From assembly GCF_000620625.1 (NCBI RefSeq), contig NZ_JIAW01000017.1, positions 1-64,000 on the forward strand: a stretch of DNA of 64,000 bases. Reading direction: 5' to 3'. This DNA comes from Mycobacterium sp. URHB0044. GTDB taxonomy: Bacteria > Actinomycetota > Actinomycetes > Mycobacteriales > Mycobacteriaceae. This document shows, piece after piece, positions 1 through 9,137 of the stretch (position 1 is its first letter; every line of letters starts with the position of its first letter). The notes under the pieces are model-generated. The model worked only from the letters and a program-made list of their open reading frames with translations, ran no database searches and was not told the DNA's origin. The position numbers and the translations under genes are program-made.

Positions 1-575
1 CGTTCGCGTTCGGCGTCGTCGGGCACCGGTCCGTCCTGATCGAGCAGGAAGACGGTGCGTTTCACCGTGTCGGCGAGCTCCTTCGGTCCGGTGCCGACGG
101 CCGTGCGGACCCAGTCCACTTCGATCTGGCTGCGGGTGGGGGTGTCGACGAAGCCGGGTAGTTTGGCCCCGCCTTTGCGGATCACGTCGACGTGCTCTTC
201 GGTGATCAACCCCAACGCTTGCGCGGCAGCAGTGGCGGGCAGCACCGGCGGCATCGGCTCACCCGACAACGCTTTCCGCGGGCCGAGCAGGGTCGCTTCG
301 GTGATCCTCCGGCTGGCCTCGGCGCCCGACAGCCGCGAGCGGGTCATCAGCACTTCCCGCCACGATTTGGCGCCCAGTTCGCGTGGTGTGGTTTGGCCTT
401 GCAGTTGGGTCAGCATGCGGTGGCGCTGGGTGGGCAGCTGACACGCCAAGGCTTCGAGTTCGTCCATCTCGGGCAGCAGCTCGGCGTGGGTGAGGGTGTC
501 GATGGGGCAGGCGGCGATCTCGTCGTAGGCGGCGCGCAGTGCGGCGATCTTCGCCCGGAGCACCTCTGCCTGCAT
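1..575 (-). CDS. DUF222/13E12-repeat HNH-type protein, 3' truncated by window edge
   Basis: The minus strand is open from an ATG at 573-575 to the window edge, giving about 191 residues beginning MQAEVLRAKIAALRAAYDEI. The helical N-terminus, the phrase LGAKSWREVLMTRSRLSGAEA and a following HVDVIRKG segment are typical of the DUF222 (13E12 repeat) proteins of mycobacteria, which usually end in an HNH nuclease domain. That domain would lie outside the window, so nuclease activity is inferred, not seen. A perfect LexA box sits three bases upstream of the ATG, and a TAGTGT hexamer seven bases upstream suggests a leaderless transcript. Members of this family are known members of the mycobacterial SOS regulon. 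Confidence 0.8.
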   Translation of the reverse strand, partial: MQAEVLRAKIAALRAAYDEIAACPIDTLTHAELLPEMDELEALACQLPTQRHRMLTQLQGQTTPRELGAKSWREVLMTRSRLSGAEASRRITEATLLGPRKALSGEPMPPVLPATAAAQALGLITEEHVDVIRKGGAKLPGFVDTPTRSQIEVDWVRTAVGTGPKELADTVKRTVFLLDQDGPVPDDAERE

Positions 576-578
576 GAC

Positions 579-594
579 TCGAACACTAGTTCGA
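579..594. promoter_or_regulatory. LexA (SOS) box
   Basis: TCGAAC, four bases ACTA, GTTCGA is a perfect match to the mycobacterial SOS box. It overlaps the probable -10 element (TAGTGT on the minus strand) of the DUF222 gene, so LexA binding would block transcription until DNA damage. Confidence 0.85.
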
Positions 595-743
595 TGCACC
601 GACAAGAAACGCCAATTTGTGGCTAGTGAAACCAAAGTGGTGCAAGGGATTTCACTGATCCGCCGAGCGCGCGCAAAGTACGGTGATTCCCCGGCGTGTC
701 GCCCGCAAACGCGCGCGCTCGCAGCACATGCCCGATCAACCCG

Positions 744-2081
744 TCACGGCACTCGAGCCGACACCGGCGCAACGCCAAACTCCAGGGTCAGCTGATTCAG
801 CGTGGCGGGCAACGGCTTCGACGGCTCGAGTCGTGGCGTCGACCGAAGCTCGAGACTGGTGGTCCCCAACAGATTTGCCAGCAGGGTACTGGTGGCGAAC
901 AGCACCAGGTTGCGGCCGGGGCACTCCACGGGTCCGGCGCTGAACGGCACCAGTTGCGGATACTGCTGCGCGCGGCCGTCCAGCCAGATGTCGGGCACGA
1001 ACTCGTCGGCGAACGGCAGGTCCGGATCGCGGTGGAACGCAGGCACGATGATCATCACGGCGGCACCCGCATCCACTGTGAACGCGCCGTCACGCCACGT
1101 GGTTTCGGTGGACGTATCGCGCAGCAGTGTCGGTGTCGTCGGCCATAGCCGCACCGATTCGAGTACACAGGCACGCAGGAACGGTCGCACCGCGACCTGG
1201 CCGAGATCACCTGTCTCGCACTGCTGTAAAGCCGCGGGGTGCGTTGCGAGCACCGCAGCGGCACGCAGCGCGGCCATGCCTGCGGCGTCGAACGCGAATA
1301 GCCACTGCGGAATCTGGCCGACCGGATCGACCGCACCCTCGGCAGGCACCTGCGCGAGCGCACCGACCAAACTATTCGGGTCGGCCGCCTCGGCGTAGCC
1401 GTACAGGCGGTCGAAGAACCGCTCCCGCATCCGGGTATGTGGCAGGCCGAGGAATGCCCAGTTGCCCGCCGAACGCAGCCGCCACAGGTCGTCGGTAATC
1501 GCGCCGTCGTCCCTGGCGGCGTCGCCAAGCACGAGTCGGCGCACCAGCCGCCACCACGCCGTCATGAAGGCGGAGGAGTCGAGGCTGCCGCGCTGAAGTG
1601 CCTCGGCCGCCAGCTCGCCTGCTTCGGCTTCTATTGCCCGCGTGAAGGGTTCGGCGAGCCGGTGCAGCGCTAACGGCGTGTCCAGTGCCGCCTCGTTGAC
1701 CGCCCGCCGACGGTCGCGCATGTGACCGGTGGAGATCAACACGCCATGCGGCTGGAACTGTTGCAGCGCCTGACGCTTCTCGCGGTTGGCCGGGTCGAAC
1801 GGGTTGGGTGACTCGGCGAGCACGCGGCCGACGTCGTCCGGGTCGAGGATCACCAGGATGCGTCGGCCGGGTATCGCGAGTTCCACTGGGCCGGAACCGA
1901 ACTCCTTGTGCAGCGCGCGCAACCGTGACACCCCGCGGGCGTCGGCCTGGGTGCGTTCCAACAGTCGGATCACCGGCCGGCGACGGGCGATGGCGCCGGC
2001 GGCGATCGACGCCAACCCGAGGTCGGTCAGGGCCGTCAGGGCTGCGGCTCCGGTGAGTCGGGGCACGTTCGCGTCGGGCAT
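744..2081 (-). CDS. Cytochrome P450
   Basis: A 445-residue P450. The K-helix ExxR motif is ESVR, and the haem loop reads PFSAGPVECPGR, with the axial Cys followed by PGRNL. The I-helix segment FDAAGMAALRA lacks the usual acidic-Thr pair used for oxygen activation, so catalysis may be atypical. The ATG at 2079-2081 is chosen because it lies one base after the phoU stop; the frame stays open 81 bases further upstream, inside phoU. The spacing implies translational coupling with phoU, although no functional link is obvious. The substrate cannot be predicted. Confidence 0.85.
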   Translation of the reverse strand: MPDANVPRLTGAAALTALTDLGLASIAAGAIARRRPVIRLLERTQADARGVSRLRALHKEFGSGPVELAIPGRRILVILDPDDVGRVLAESPNPFDPANREKRQALQQFQPHGVLISTGHMRDRRRAVNEAALDTPLALHRLAEPFTRAIEAEAGELAAEALQRGSLDSSAFMTAWWRLVRRLVLGDAARDDGAITDDLWRLRSAGNWAFLGLPHTRMRERFFDRLYGYAEAADPNSLVGALAQVPAEGAVDPVGQIPQWLFAFDAAGMAALRAAAVLATHPAALQQCETGDLGQVAVRPFLRACVLESVRLWPTTPTLLRDTSTETTWRDGAFTVDAGAAVMIIVPAFHRDPDLPFADEFVPDIWLDGRAQQYPQLVPFSAGPVECPGRNLVLFATSTLLANLLGTTSLELRSTPRLEPSKPLPATLNQLTLEFGVAPVSARVP

Positions 2082-2082
2082 G

Positions 2083-2769
2083 TCACACCTTTCCGGTCGG
2101 GTGAAGGAGAAGCGGGTCGTCATCGGGTGACGCGATCCGGCCCTGTTCTTGGAACACGACACGGCGGGCGATCTCCGCCGCGTGGTCGGCGAAGCGCCCG
2201 TAGAACCGCCCGAGCAGGATCATGTCGGCCGCCGCTGCTGAGCCATGTGTCCACCGGCCGTCGCTGGCCAGGGAGAACAGCTGGGCGTGCAGGTCTTCCA
2301 TCACGGCGTCGTCGTCCCGGATTCGCCGGGCGAGTTCGATGTCGCCGGTGAGGACGGCGATGTGCAAGTGGTTGGCGAGCTCCACGGCGATTCGACCCAT
2401 TTCGGTGAAGTGCTCGAGAGCCTCCGCGGGAACCGCCGTCGCCGGATGGTGCCGACGGGCGACCTTCGCGACGTTCGCCGCCAGTCCGCCCATTCGGTCG
2501 GCGTTGGCGGCGATCTGGATCGCGGAGACCACCACGCGCAGATCGCGAGCCACCGGAGCCTGCAGGGCCAGCAGCGCGAACGCACGATCGTTGACGCAGC
2601 CGTTCAGTTCATCGAGACGCTGCAGATCGACGGTGACCTGTGCCGCCAACTCCATGTCGGCCCGCACCAGTGCGGCCGTGGCGCATTGCATGATGTCGGC
2701 CACCAGTTCACACATGTCGCCCAATTCGGCCGTCAACCGGTCGAGCTGGGCTTGAAATGCAACGCGCAT
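2083..2769 (-). CDS. phoU: PhoU-family phosphate regulatory protein
   Basis: A 228-residue all-helical protein with two PhoU repeats. The first reads VNDRAFALLALQAPVARDLR and carries the family's acidic/Arg metal-cluster positions; the second contains MILLGRFYGRFADHAAEIAR. PhoU proteins restrain high-affinity phosphate uptake and PhoR signalling at the membrane; mycobacteria carry two (PhoY1/PhoY2), and I cannot say which this is. The start has a strong GGAGGAG ribosome site. It is the first gene of a two-gene unit with the P450 and diverges from the decarboxylase across 86 bases. Confidence 0.88.
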   Translation of the reverse strand: MRVAFQAQLDRLTAELGDMCELVADIMQCATAALVRADMELAAQVTVDLQRLDELNGCVNDRAFALLALQAPVARDLRVVVSAIQIAANADRMGGLAANVAKVARRHHPATAVPAEALEHFTEMGRIAVELANHLHIAVLTGDIELARRIRDDDAVMEDLHAQLFSLASDGRWTHGSAAAADMILLGRFYGRFADHAAEIARRVVFQEQGRIASPDDDPLLLHPTGKV

Positions 2770-2855
2770 GACTCCTCCTACGCCGTCCTAAGGGCACAGC
2801 CGAAGTACCCACGCGATTGATGTTGAAACGAGCGCTTGGGGGTAACCCCACGGCC

Positions 2856-4313
2856 ATGGATCAATCCGAAGCCCCGTTGCTCGATGCGCTCGTCGACTAC
2901 CACAAGGCCGACCGGTACGGCTTCAGCCCGCCAGGACACCGCCAGGGCCGCGGTACCGACGAACGGGTGCTCGACGTGCTCGGCCGCGAACCGTTCCGCG
3001 ACGACGTGCTGGCCAGCGGTGGCCTCGACGATCGTCGCACCAGCAACCAGTACCTGAAGCGCGCCGAGGACCTGATGGCCGAGGCCGTCGGCGCCGACGT
3101 CGCCTGGTTCTCGACGTGCGGCAGCTCGTTGTCGGTGAAGGCCGCGATGATGGCCGTCGCAGGCGGTGACGGCAGCCTGCTGGTAGGCCGCGACAGCCAT
3201 AAGTCGATCGTCGCGGGCCTGATCTTCTCCGGCGTTCAACCGCGGTGGATCACGCCGCGCTGGGATGCCGATCGGCACATCTCGCATCCGCCGTCACCAG
3301 CGCAGGTCGAAGAGACGTGGCAGCGCTATCCCGACGCGGCCGGTGCGCTGATCGTCAGCCCGAGCCCGTACGGCACGTGCGCAGACCTGGCAGGCATCGC
3401 CAAGGTGTGCCACGACCGCGGCAAACCGCTCATCGTCGACGAGGCCTGGGGTGCTCACCTGCCGTTCCACGACGACCTGCCCACGTGGGCCATGGACGCC
3501 GGGGCCGACGTCTGCGTGGTCAGCGTGCACAAGATGGGCGCCGGTTTCGAGCAGGGCTCGGTGTTCCACCTGCAGGGTGACCTCGTCGACCAGGATCGGT
3601 TGTCGGCGTGCGCGGATCTGCTGATGACCACCAGCCCCAACGTCCTGGTGTATTCGGCGATCGACGGGTGGCGGCGCCAGATGGTGCAGCGCGGAAACGA
3701 ATTGCTCGGTGCCGCACTGGATCTCGCCAAGGGCTTGCGAAGCGACATCGAGACGATCGACGGCGTGGAAGTGCTCGACGACGAACTGCTCGGCGTGGAG
3801 GCCTCACACGATCTCGATCGCTTGCAGGTGTTGCTGGACGTCTCCGCGACCGGAACGTCGGGTTACCAGGCGGCCGACTGGCTGCGGGAGCACCGTCAGA
3901 TCGACATGGGCATGACCGACCACCGCCGCATCCTGGCCACCTTGTCGTTCGCGGACGACGCGGACAGTGCCCGCCGTCTGATGGACGGCCTGACCGCGTG
4001 GCGCCGGGCCGCCGCCGACTTCGAACCGCCGCAGGCCATTCGGCTGCCGTCGCCAGAGGAACTCGAACTGGAAACCGTCGAGCTACCCCGGGACGCCTTC
4101 TTCGGCGCGACCGAAGACGTGCCGCTGGAGAAGGCCAGCGGACGCATCGCCGCCGAGCAGATCACGCCCTACCCGCCCGGCATACCGGCCGTGGTGCCGG
4201 GGGAGCGGCTCAACGATGCCGTCCTCGAGTACCTGCGAACGGGAGTCGAGGCGGGGATGAACCTGCCCGACCCGGCCGACCCAGAGTTGAAGACCATCAA
4301 GGTCGTTCGGTGA
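2856..4313 (+). CDS. Orn/Lys/Arg decarboxylase-family PLP enzyme
   Basis: A 485-residue fold-type I PLP enzyme. N-terminal SPPGHRQGRGTD and FSTCGSSLSVKAA, the PLP aspartate in IVDEAWGAHLPF, and the Schiff-base lysine in VSVHKMGAGFEQGS are characteristic of the large bacterial Orn/Lys/Arg decarboxylases. It has the core and small C-terminal domain but no receiver-like N-terminal wing, so it resembles the shorter SpeA/Cad-like form. The ATG at 2856 begins the conserved N-terminus; an in-frame TTG-ATG at 2817-2822 is an alternative. The amino-acid substrate is not determinable. Confidence 0.85.
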   Translation: MDQSEAPLLDALVDYHKADRYGFSPPGHRQGRGTDERVLDVLGREPFRDDVLASGGLDDRRTSNQYLKRAEDLMAEAVGADVAWFSTCGSSLSVKAAMMAVAGGDGSLLVGRDSHKSIVAGLIFSGVQPRWITPRWDADRHISHPPSPAQVEETWQRYPDAAGALIVSPSPYGTCADLAGIAKVCHDRGKPLIVDEAWGAHLPFHDDLPTWAMDAGADVCVVSVHKMGAGFEQGSVFHLQGDLVDQDRLSACADLLMTTSPNVLVYSAIDGWRRQMVQRGNELLGAALDLAKGLRSDIETIDGVEVLDDELLGVEASHDLDRLQVLLDVSATGTSGYQAADWLREHRQIDMGMTDHRRILATLSFADDADSARRLMDGLTAWRRAAADFEPPQAIRLPSPEELELETVELPRDAFFGATEDVPLEKASGRIAAEQITPYPPGIPAVVPGERLNDAVLEYLRTGVEAGMNLPDPADPELKTIKVVR

Positions 4314-4323
4314 CCTCCGGGCG

Positions 4324-5436
4324 TCAGCCGGACGCGGAGGTCCTCGGGGCGTAACGCAGGACGGCGCCGACCCCGTCACGCGGGGCCACGCGGTCGCCGA
4401 TCAGCACGAGGTCGGAGTCGATCGCCACCGCAGCAAGCGGAAGGGCCTCATCGGCCCGCACCGGGGACGCCGGCGCCGTGCCCAATTCGGAGAGCACGTT
4501 CGCGTTGGGTGCGATGGTCTCGTGTGTGTCGCCACGCAGCACGGTCGCGTCGCCGAGGTCGCCGATGAGCAGCGTCTCGACTGCACCTTCGCGGAGCGCC
4601 GCGCAGACGCCGTCGAGACCTTCGGTGGCCAGTCCGCCGCCGCGCCCGAGCTCGGCCTGGAACCGCTGCGCGACGTCGTCGGCCGTGGCATTGCGGCGAT
4701 TCTCGAAGATGGCCGAGATCTGTTCGTGCAGAGCGACATCGTCGCCGCCGCCATGCCGGGCGCCACCGCTGACCTCGACGGCCCGCTGCGCGGCGCGTTT
4801 CGGCAGGGCGTCGATGAAGTCGCTGCGGGAGCGCACTTCACCAGCGACGAAGAGCACCTCTGGCGAGGTTTGGTCGACGAGCTCGGCGACGCGGTCGGCC
4901 GCCACGCGGATGTTCCTGCGGGCCGCTTCCTCGGCGCGTGGTTGCGGATCACCGTAGCCGGGGTTCTCGGCGCCGGACGCCTTGTGGATGGGATACTCTC
5001 CGCCAGAGACGATTTCGGTGCGTACCTGCCCGTTGTGGTGCACGGTGATGTCGGCGCCTTCATGATCCACGACGACGACGAGGTGGGGTGGCGACACCAT
5101 CCCGTCCGCGACGATGGGGACGAGGTAGGGCAGCTCCGAGACGCGCACGACGATGTTCTCGGGTGGGTGGCTGAGGTACTCGCTGAGCACGACGTCCTCG
5201 CCGGCGATCACCGCCCGACCGCGACGGCCAACGGCGGGTGGTTCGTCGATCGCCGCCTGCTGGACGCGGGCAGTCAGGTCGGTGTCGGCGCCCAGCTTGG
5301 TCAATTGGTCGGCGATGTCCTTCCACCGCACGCCGAGTTGGGTTGCCGCGTCCTCGGTGTCATGCGAATCATCGAAGTACACCGATGCGAACGGGCCGTG
5401 CCCCGAGGCAAGCGGCCGAAATCGGTCGGGTTCCAT
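4324..5436 (-). CDS. Vms1/eRF1-like (baeRF) protein, Rv2629-type
   Basis: A 370-residue protein resembling the mycobacterial Rv2629 family, now classed with bacterial eRF1-like and Vms1 peptidyl-tRNA hydrolase-like proteins. Recognisable segments are PFASVYFDDSHDTEDA at the N-terminus, ENIVVRVSELPYLVPIVADG, and a glycine/His loop GGARHGGGDD near residue 240 where release-factor relatives carry their catalytic loop. The start is ATG 5434-5436 because AAGGG lies at proper distance from it but abuts the alternative ATG six bases upstream. It converges with the decarboxylase, leaving ten bases between stops. A ribosome-rescue role is inferred from family only. Confidence 0.75.
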   Translation of the reverse strand: MEPDRFRPLASGHGPFASVYFDDSHDTEDAATQLGVRWKDIADQLTKLGADTDLTARVQQAAIDEPPAVGRRGRAVIAGEDVVLSEYLSHPPENIVVRVSELPYLVPIVADGMVSPPHLVVVVDHEGADITVHHNGQVRTEIVSGGEYPIHKASGAENPGYGDPQPRAEEAARRNIRVAADRVAELVDQTSPEVLFVAGEVRSRSDFIDALPKRAAQRAVEVSGGARHGGGDDVALHEQISAIFENRRNATADDVAQRFQAELGRGGGLATEGLDGVCAALREGAVETLLIGDLGDATVLRGDTHETIAPNANVLSELGTAPASPVRADEALPLAAVAIDSDLVLIGDRVAPRDGVGAVLRYAPRTSASG

Positions 5437-5523
5437 GATCATCCCTTCGCTCGTACCGTTCCCTTGCCGGGTGCCCCGATGCGGCGGAGACAAAACAGCG
5501 GCTGGCGCGAAGAGGCGCGTCGC

Positions 5524-7059
5524 TCAGTGGGCGTAGCTCGCCGACTGCCGTGACTGCGACAGCCCGTGGGTGGCGGGGCCTTCCAACAATTCGCCGTCGG
5601 GTGCGAACCGGGATCCGTGCAGCGGGCACTCCCAGGCCTGGTCTGCGTCGTTCCAGTTGACGATTCCGCCCAGATGAGGGCAGACGGGGGACACGGTGTG
5701 CTTGACGCCGTCGACGACGTCCTCGCCGCGCAGGTGCCAGGGCGGTCCCGCGACGACGCCGTCCCCCTCCGTCGGTTCGGCGGAACTGGCCATCGCCGGC
5801 GTCACCCAGCCCTTCGCCAGATGGAAGCCGACTTCGAGGTTGGCCTGCAGCGCGGTCGGGATGCCGGACACTTCGTGCTTGCGCCAGCTGGCGAACGCCG
5901 ACGACCAGTCCATCCGGCCGCCGAGGATGCGCGACGACAGCGCCAGCGCGGCCGCCACGCCGTTGGTCATGCCCCATTTGTCGAAACCCGTTGCCACGTA
6001 GATCTTGTCGCTGCCCGGCAACAGCGGGCCGACATAGGGGATCTCGTCGACGGGGTGGTAGTCCTGGGCAGACCAGAAGTGGGTTTGCACGGCGCCGGGA
6101 TAGTGCAGTTTCGCCCACCGCGCCAACTCGCTCACCGACTCGGCGGGCGAGGTGGCACGACCGACCGTGTGCCCGGCGCCGCCGACGATCAGCTTCTCGC
6201 CTCCGGCCGTTGGCGCGTAGCGCACCGACCGGGTCGGCGAGTCGACGCTGATGAACATGGAGCGGGTGATGTCGCCCGGCACGTCGAAGCCGAGGCAGTA
6301 GGAGCGTTGCGGCTTGAGCCGAGCGAAGAACAGTCCGCGATCCAGAATGGGAATCCCAGTGGCCAGCACGCACTTTCGGGCGGTGATCGAAAGATCCTGC
6401 GGCGCAGGATCACTGGCACCGTGCGTCGTTCGCAGCGCGAGACGCAGTGGGTCGGTGCCCGATACGGAGTGCACGCGTAGTCCCTGGAACAGCGCTCCGC
6501 CGTGCGTCTCCAACTCGACGACCAGGCTGTCCAGGAACGGCATCGGGTCGATCTGCGCTTGATCGGGCAGGCGCACCCCACCCTGGAACGGGAAGGGCAC
6601 GTCGGCTTCGTCCTGCCAGGAGGCGTTGAGACCGGCCTCCCGACAAGCGGCGAGTACGGCCCTGGCCTGCTCGACGCCTGCGGTGGTGTGCGCGTAGCTG
6701 AAGTCGTCCTCGCGTTGGTAACTCAAGCCGTGGTCGTCGCAGTGCCTCAGCAGCCAGTCGCGGCCCTCGGTGTTCCCGGTGACGTACGCGCGCAGCACGT
6801 CGCTGCCGTGCTTGGCGGCGATGCGGGACAACTTGGTGCCCTGCAGCAGGCTGACCTTGCCGGTGGTGTTTCCCGTGGTGCAGGCGCCGACGTAGCGGGC
6901 CTCGACCACCGCCACCCGCTTTCCGGCCCTGGCGAGCAGGACGCCGGTGGTGAGGCCGGTGATGCCGGCACCGACGACCACGACGTCGTACACGGCGCCG
7001 TCGATGGCGCCGGGCGCCATTGCGGATTCCACGCGGTCGGACAGCCACAGCGAAGTCAT
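5524..7059 (-). CDS. FAD-dependent oxidoreductase with C-terminal Rieske domain
   Basis: A 511-residue two-domain protein. Residues about 23-55 hold the dinucleotide-binding motif VVVVGAGITGLTTGVLLARA of a DAO/glycine-oxidase-type flavoprotein. The last 90 residues form a Rieske [2Fe-2S] domain with CPHLGG and CPLHGSRF. An identical architecture occurs in actinobacterial and Bacillus proteins of unknown substrate. No operon partner is evident: it faces the same way as its neighbours but is separated by 45 and 87 bases. The enzyme probably oxidises an amine or similar compound and passes electrons through the cluster; the substrate is unknown. Confidence 0.85.
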   Translation of the reverse strand: MTSLWLSDRVESAMAPGAIDGAVYDVVVVGAGITGLTTGVLLARAGKRVAVVEARYVGACTTGNTTGKVSLLQGTKLSRIAAKHGSDVLRAYVTGNTEGRDWLLRHCDDHGLSYQREDDFSYAHTTAGVEQARAVLAACREAGLNASWQDEADVPFPFQGGVRLPDQAQIDPMPFLDSLVVELETHGGALFQGLRVHSVSGTDPLRLALRTTHGASDPAPQDLSITARKCVLATGIPILDRGLFFARLKPQRSYCLGFDVPGDITRSMFISVDSPTRSVRYAPTAGGEKLIVGGAGHTVGRATSPAESVSELARWAKLHYPGAVQTHFWSAQDYHPVDEIPYVGPLLPGSDKIYVATGFDKWGMTNGVAAALALSSRILGGRMDWSSAFASWRKHEVSGIPTALQANLEVGFHLAKGWVTPAMASSAEPTEGDGVVAGPPWHLRGEDVVDGVKHTVSPVCPHLGGIVNWNDADQAWECPLHGSRFAPDGELLEGPATHGLSQSRQSASYAH

Positions 7060-7104
7060 GCCGCGTTCGTACCCGGCCAGGCGATGCTCAAACGTGGGGA
7101 CCCG

Positions 7105-8229
7105 CTACGTCTCCCGGTCGACGTCGGCTTCCAGCAACCGGTCCGACTCCTCTTCGAGAGCCTCACCTCGAGCGGATGGGTCCGGTGCCATCAGTACGCG
7201 GACGAAGCTGTTGAAGAACGCGATCGTGGGCACGGCCAGCAGCGCGCCGACGATGCCGGCGAGCACGCTTCCCGCTCCGATGCCGAGCACCACGGCGAGC
7301 GGGTGCAGCGACACCGCGCGACCCATGACGAGTGGCTGCAGCACGTGCGCCTCGAGCTGCTGCACCGCGATGACGAGGCCCAGGGTGATGAGCGCGAAGA
7401 TGAAGCCCTTGGCGAGCAGCGCGACGATCACGGCCAGAAAGCCGGAGAGCACGGCACCCACGACGGGGATGAATGCGCCGAGGAAGACCAGCGAGGCGAG
7501 CGGTAGTGCCAGCGGAATTCCCATGATTGCCAAGCCGATTCCGATGCCCGCCGCGTCGACGAGGGCGACGAGGAACGTGGCGCGCGCGTAGCCGGCGAGG
7601 GAGTGAAAGCCGGCGGCTCCGGCCTCCCGGATGCGGGAGCGGTTCTCCTGGGGCACCGCGCGGGTGACGAATTCCCAGATGCTGCGGCCACCGAGCAGGA
7701 AGAAGATGAGGGTGAACAGCGTCAGCAGCGCAGCGGTGAGCAGCTGCGCGACGGTGCCCGCCGTGGACAGTGCTCCGCTGGTCAGTTGCTCCTGATGGTC
7801 GCGCAGCGATTGGATGACCGTGTCGCCGACGTTGTTGAGCTGGTCGCCGCTGAGGTGCATCGGTCCGTTGATCAACCAGTCGCGCACGGAGTCGATGCTG
7901 TGCGCCACTTGGTCGACCAGCCCTGGCAGGCCCTCCACGAACTGGTTGACGACGAAGGCCAGGATGCCCACGACCGCGGTGAGACCCATGACCACCACGA
8001 ACGCCACCGCGCCGCCGCGAGCCGCCCCGTACCGGTCGAGGAAGTCGACGGCGGGGAGCAGCATTGCGGCGAGCGTCAGCGCCAGCGCGACCGGTACGAC
8101 GATGAGGCCGAACCGGCGCAGCACCTCGAATACGACGACGACCGCGGCGAAGATCACCAGCAATCGCCATGACCACGCCGCGGCCCGTCGTATGGGCGGA
8201 CTTACCGACTTCGCGTCGGAGTCATCCAC
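7105..8229 (-). CDS. AI-2E family permease
   Basis: A 374-residue polytopic protein of the AI-2E/PerM family. It has paired N-terminal TM helices, a soluble helical segment (GLPGLVDQVAHSIDSVRD), then a C-terminal block of TM helices with the signature FIPVVGAVLSG and a final PTIAFFNSF helix. The family includes quorum-signal exporters and Na+/H+ antiporters, so the cargo cannot be assigned. The GTG start at 8227-8229 shares a base with the TAG stop of the upstream small gene (TAGTG), implying coupled translation. A short acidic C-terminal tail ends the protein. Confidence 0.85.
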   Translation of the reverse strand: MDDSDAKSVSPPIRRAAAWSWRLLVIFAAVVVVFEVLRRFGLIVVPVALALTLAAMLLPAVDFLDRYGAARGGAVAFVVVMGLTAVVGILAFVVNQFVEGLPGLVDQVAHSIDSVRDWLINGPMHLSGDQLNNVGDTVIQSLRDHQEQLTSGALSTAGTVAQLLTAALLTLFTLIFFLLGGRSIWEFVTRAVPQENRSRIREAGAAGFHSLAGYARATFLVALVDAAGIGIGLAIMGIPLALPLASLVFLGAFIPVVGAVLSGFLAVIVALLAKGFIFALITLGLVIAVQQLEAHVLQPLVMGRAVSLHPLAVVLGIGAGSVLAGIVGALLAVPTIAFFNSFVRVLMAPDPSARGEALEEESDRLLEADVDRET

Positions 8230-8384
8230 TAGAACCAGACTTTTCTGCCTCCAACGGGCCGCCCGACGGCGCCGAGCAGCCACAACACCGCACCGACGAC
8301 CAGCAGGATGATGCCGATCGTCGACAGGATGCCGACGTGTAGGAAGTAGCCAAGGAGCAGCAGAATCACACCGAGGACGATCAT
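8229..8384 (-). CDS. Small membrane protein, DUF6131-like
   Basis: A 51-residue peptide beginning MIVLGVILLLLGYFLHVGIL, with two hydrophobic helices and a short basic tail ending GGRKVWF. It matches the small DUF6131 membrane proteins common in mycobacteria, function unknown. The ATG at 8382-8384 is chosen over a longer frame because GGAG lies seven bases upstream and the hydrophobic segment starts at the initiator. It is coupled to the AI-2E permease. Upstream, GTTT, 14 bases and CGGTAA (8427-8450) loosely resembles a SigF promoter, one base off in both spacing and -10. Confidence 0.7.
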   Translation of the reverse strand: MIVLGVILLLLGYFLHVGILSTIGIILLVVGAVLWLLGAVGRPVGGRKVWF

Positions 8385-8510
8385 CGTTTCTCCAATCCGT
8401 GCAGGAAGAGGGTTCTTCCCTGTGCACGGAATTACCGCATCCGTAAGTTCCAAACCTCCCAAGCGATTTGCCCATTTCCCGCGACCGCGCGCGTTTGCGG
8501 GCGGCACGCT

Positions 8511-9137
8511 CTAGTAGAGGATCTTCCGCATGTTGTCCTCGTCGTAGTACTCGTTGAGCTGTTCGTCGCTCATGTCGGGTTTGATGGCCTTGGCGAGCTG
8601 CGCGACACTGGGCACGGCCGTCGGGTCCCACGTCTCCGGCTTCCAGGCGTTCGACCGCAGAAATGCCTTGGCGCAGTGGAAGAACACCTCTTCGGCGGCG
8701 ATCTCCAGCGCGAGGATGGGCCGCTTCCCGTCGACGGTCAGGGCGTCGAAGTAGTCGGCGTCGGCGACGATCCGCGCGGTGCCGTTGATGCGCAACGTGT
8801 CGCCGCGGCCGGGGATCAGGAATACCGTGCCGACGCGGGGCCGCTGGAGCACGTTGAGGTAACCGTCGACCCGCTTGTTGCCGGGTCGTTCGGGGATGGC
8901 GATCGTGGTGTCGTCGATGATGTGGACGAAGCCGGGAGGGTCGCCCTTCGGCGAGACGTCCACTCGGCCTTCGGCGTCCGTGGTGGCGACGAATCCCAGC
9001 GGCGCGTGCGACAGCCAGTCCTGCTGAGCTTCCGACAGCCGGTCCTTCACCTTGTTGGCGGTGGCGGGAAGGGGATGCCCGACGATCGCGCGCAGGTCTT
9101 CGACGGAGGTGACTTCACGACGCATGCCCCACATCAT
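8511..9137 (-). CDS. Pyridoxamine 5'-phosphate oxidase-family (PPOX) protein
   Basis: A 208-residue split-barrel flavin-binding-family protein. The segment GFVATTDAEGRVDVSPKGDP followed by IPERPGNKR is diagnostic of the MSMEG_1061-type PPOX group. Such proteins bind FMN, F420 or haem; the cofactor is not evident here. The ATG at 9135-9137 overlaps the menE stop by four bases (ATGA) and has GGAG just upstream; ATGs at 9132-9134 and 9123-9125 are alternatives. The overlap puts it downstream in the DUF3349-menE transcription unit. Confidence 0.8.
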   Translation of the reverse strand: MMWGMRREVTSVEDLRAIVGHPLPATANKVKDRLSEAQQDWLSHAPLGFVATTDAEGRVDVSPKGDPPGFVHIIDDTTIAIPERPGNKRVDGYLNVLQRPRVGTVFLIPGRGDTLRINGTARIVADADYFDALTVDGKRPILALEIAAEEVFFHCAKAFLRSNAWKPETWDPTAVPSVAQLAKAIKPDMSDEQLNEYYDEDNMRKILY

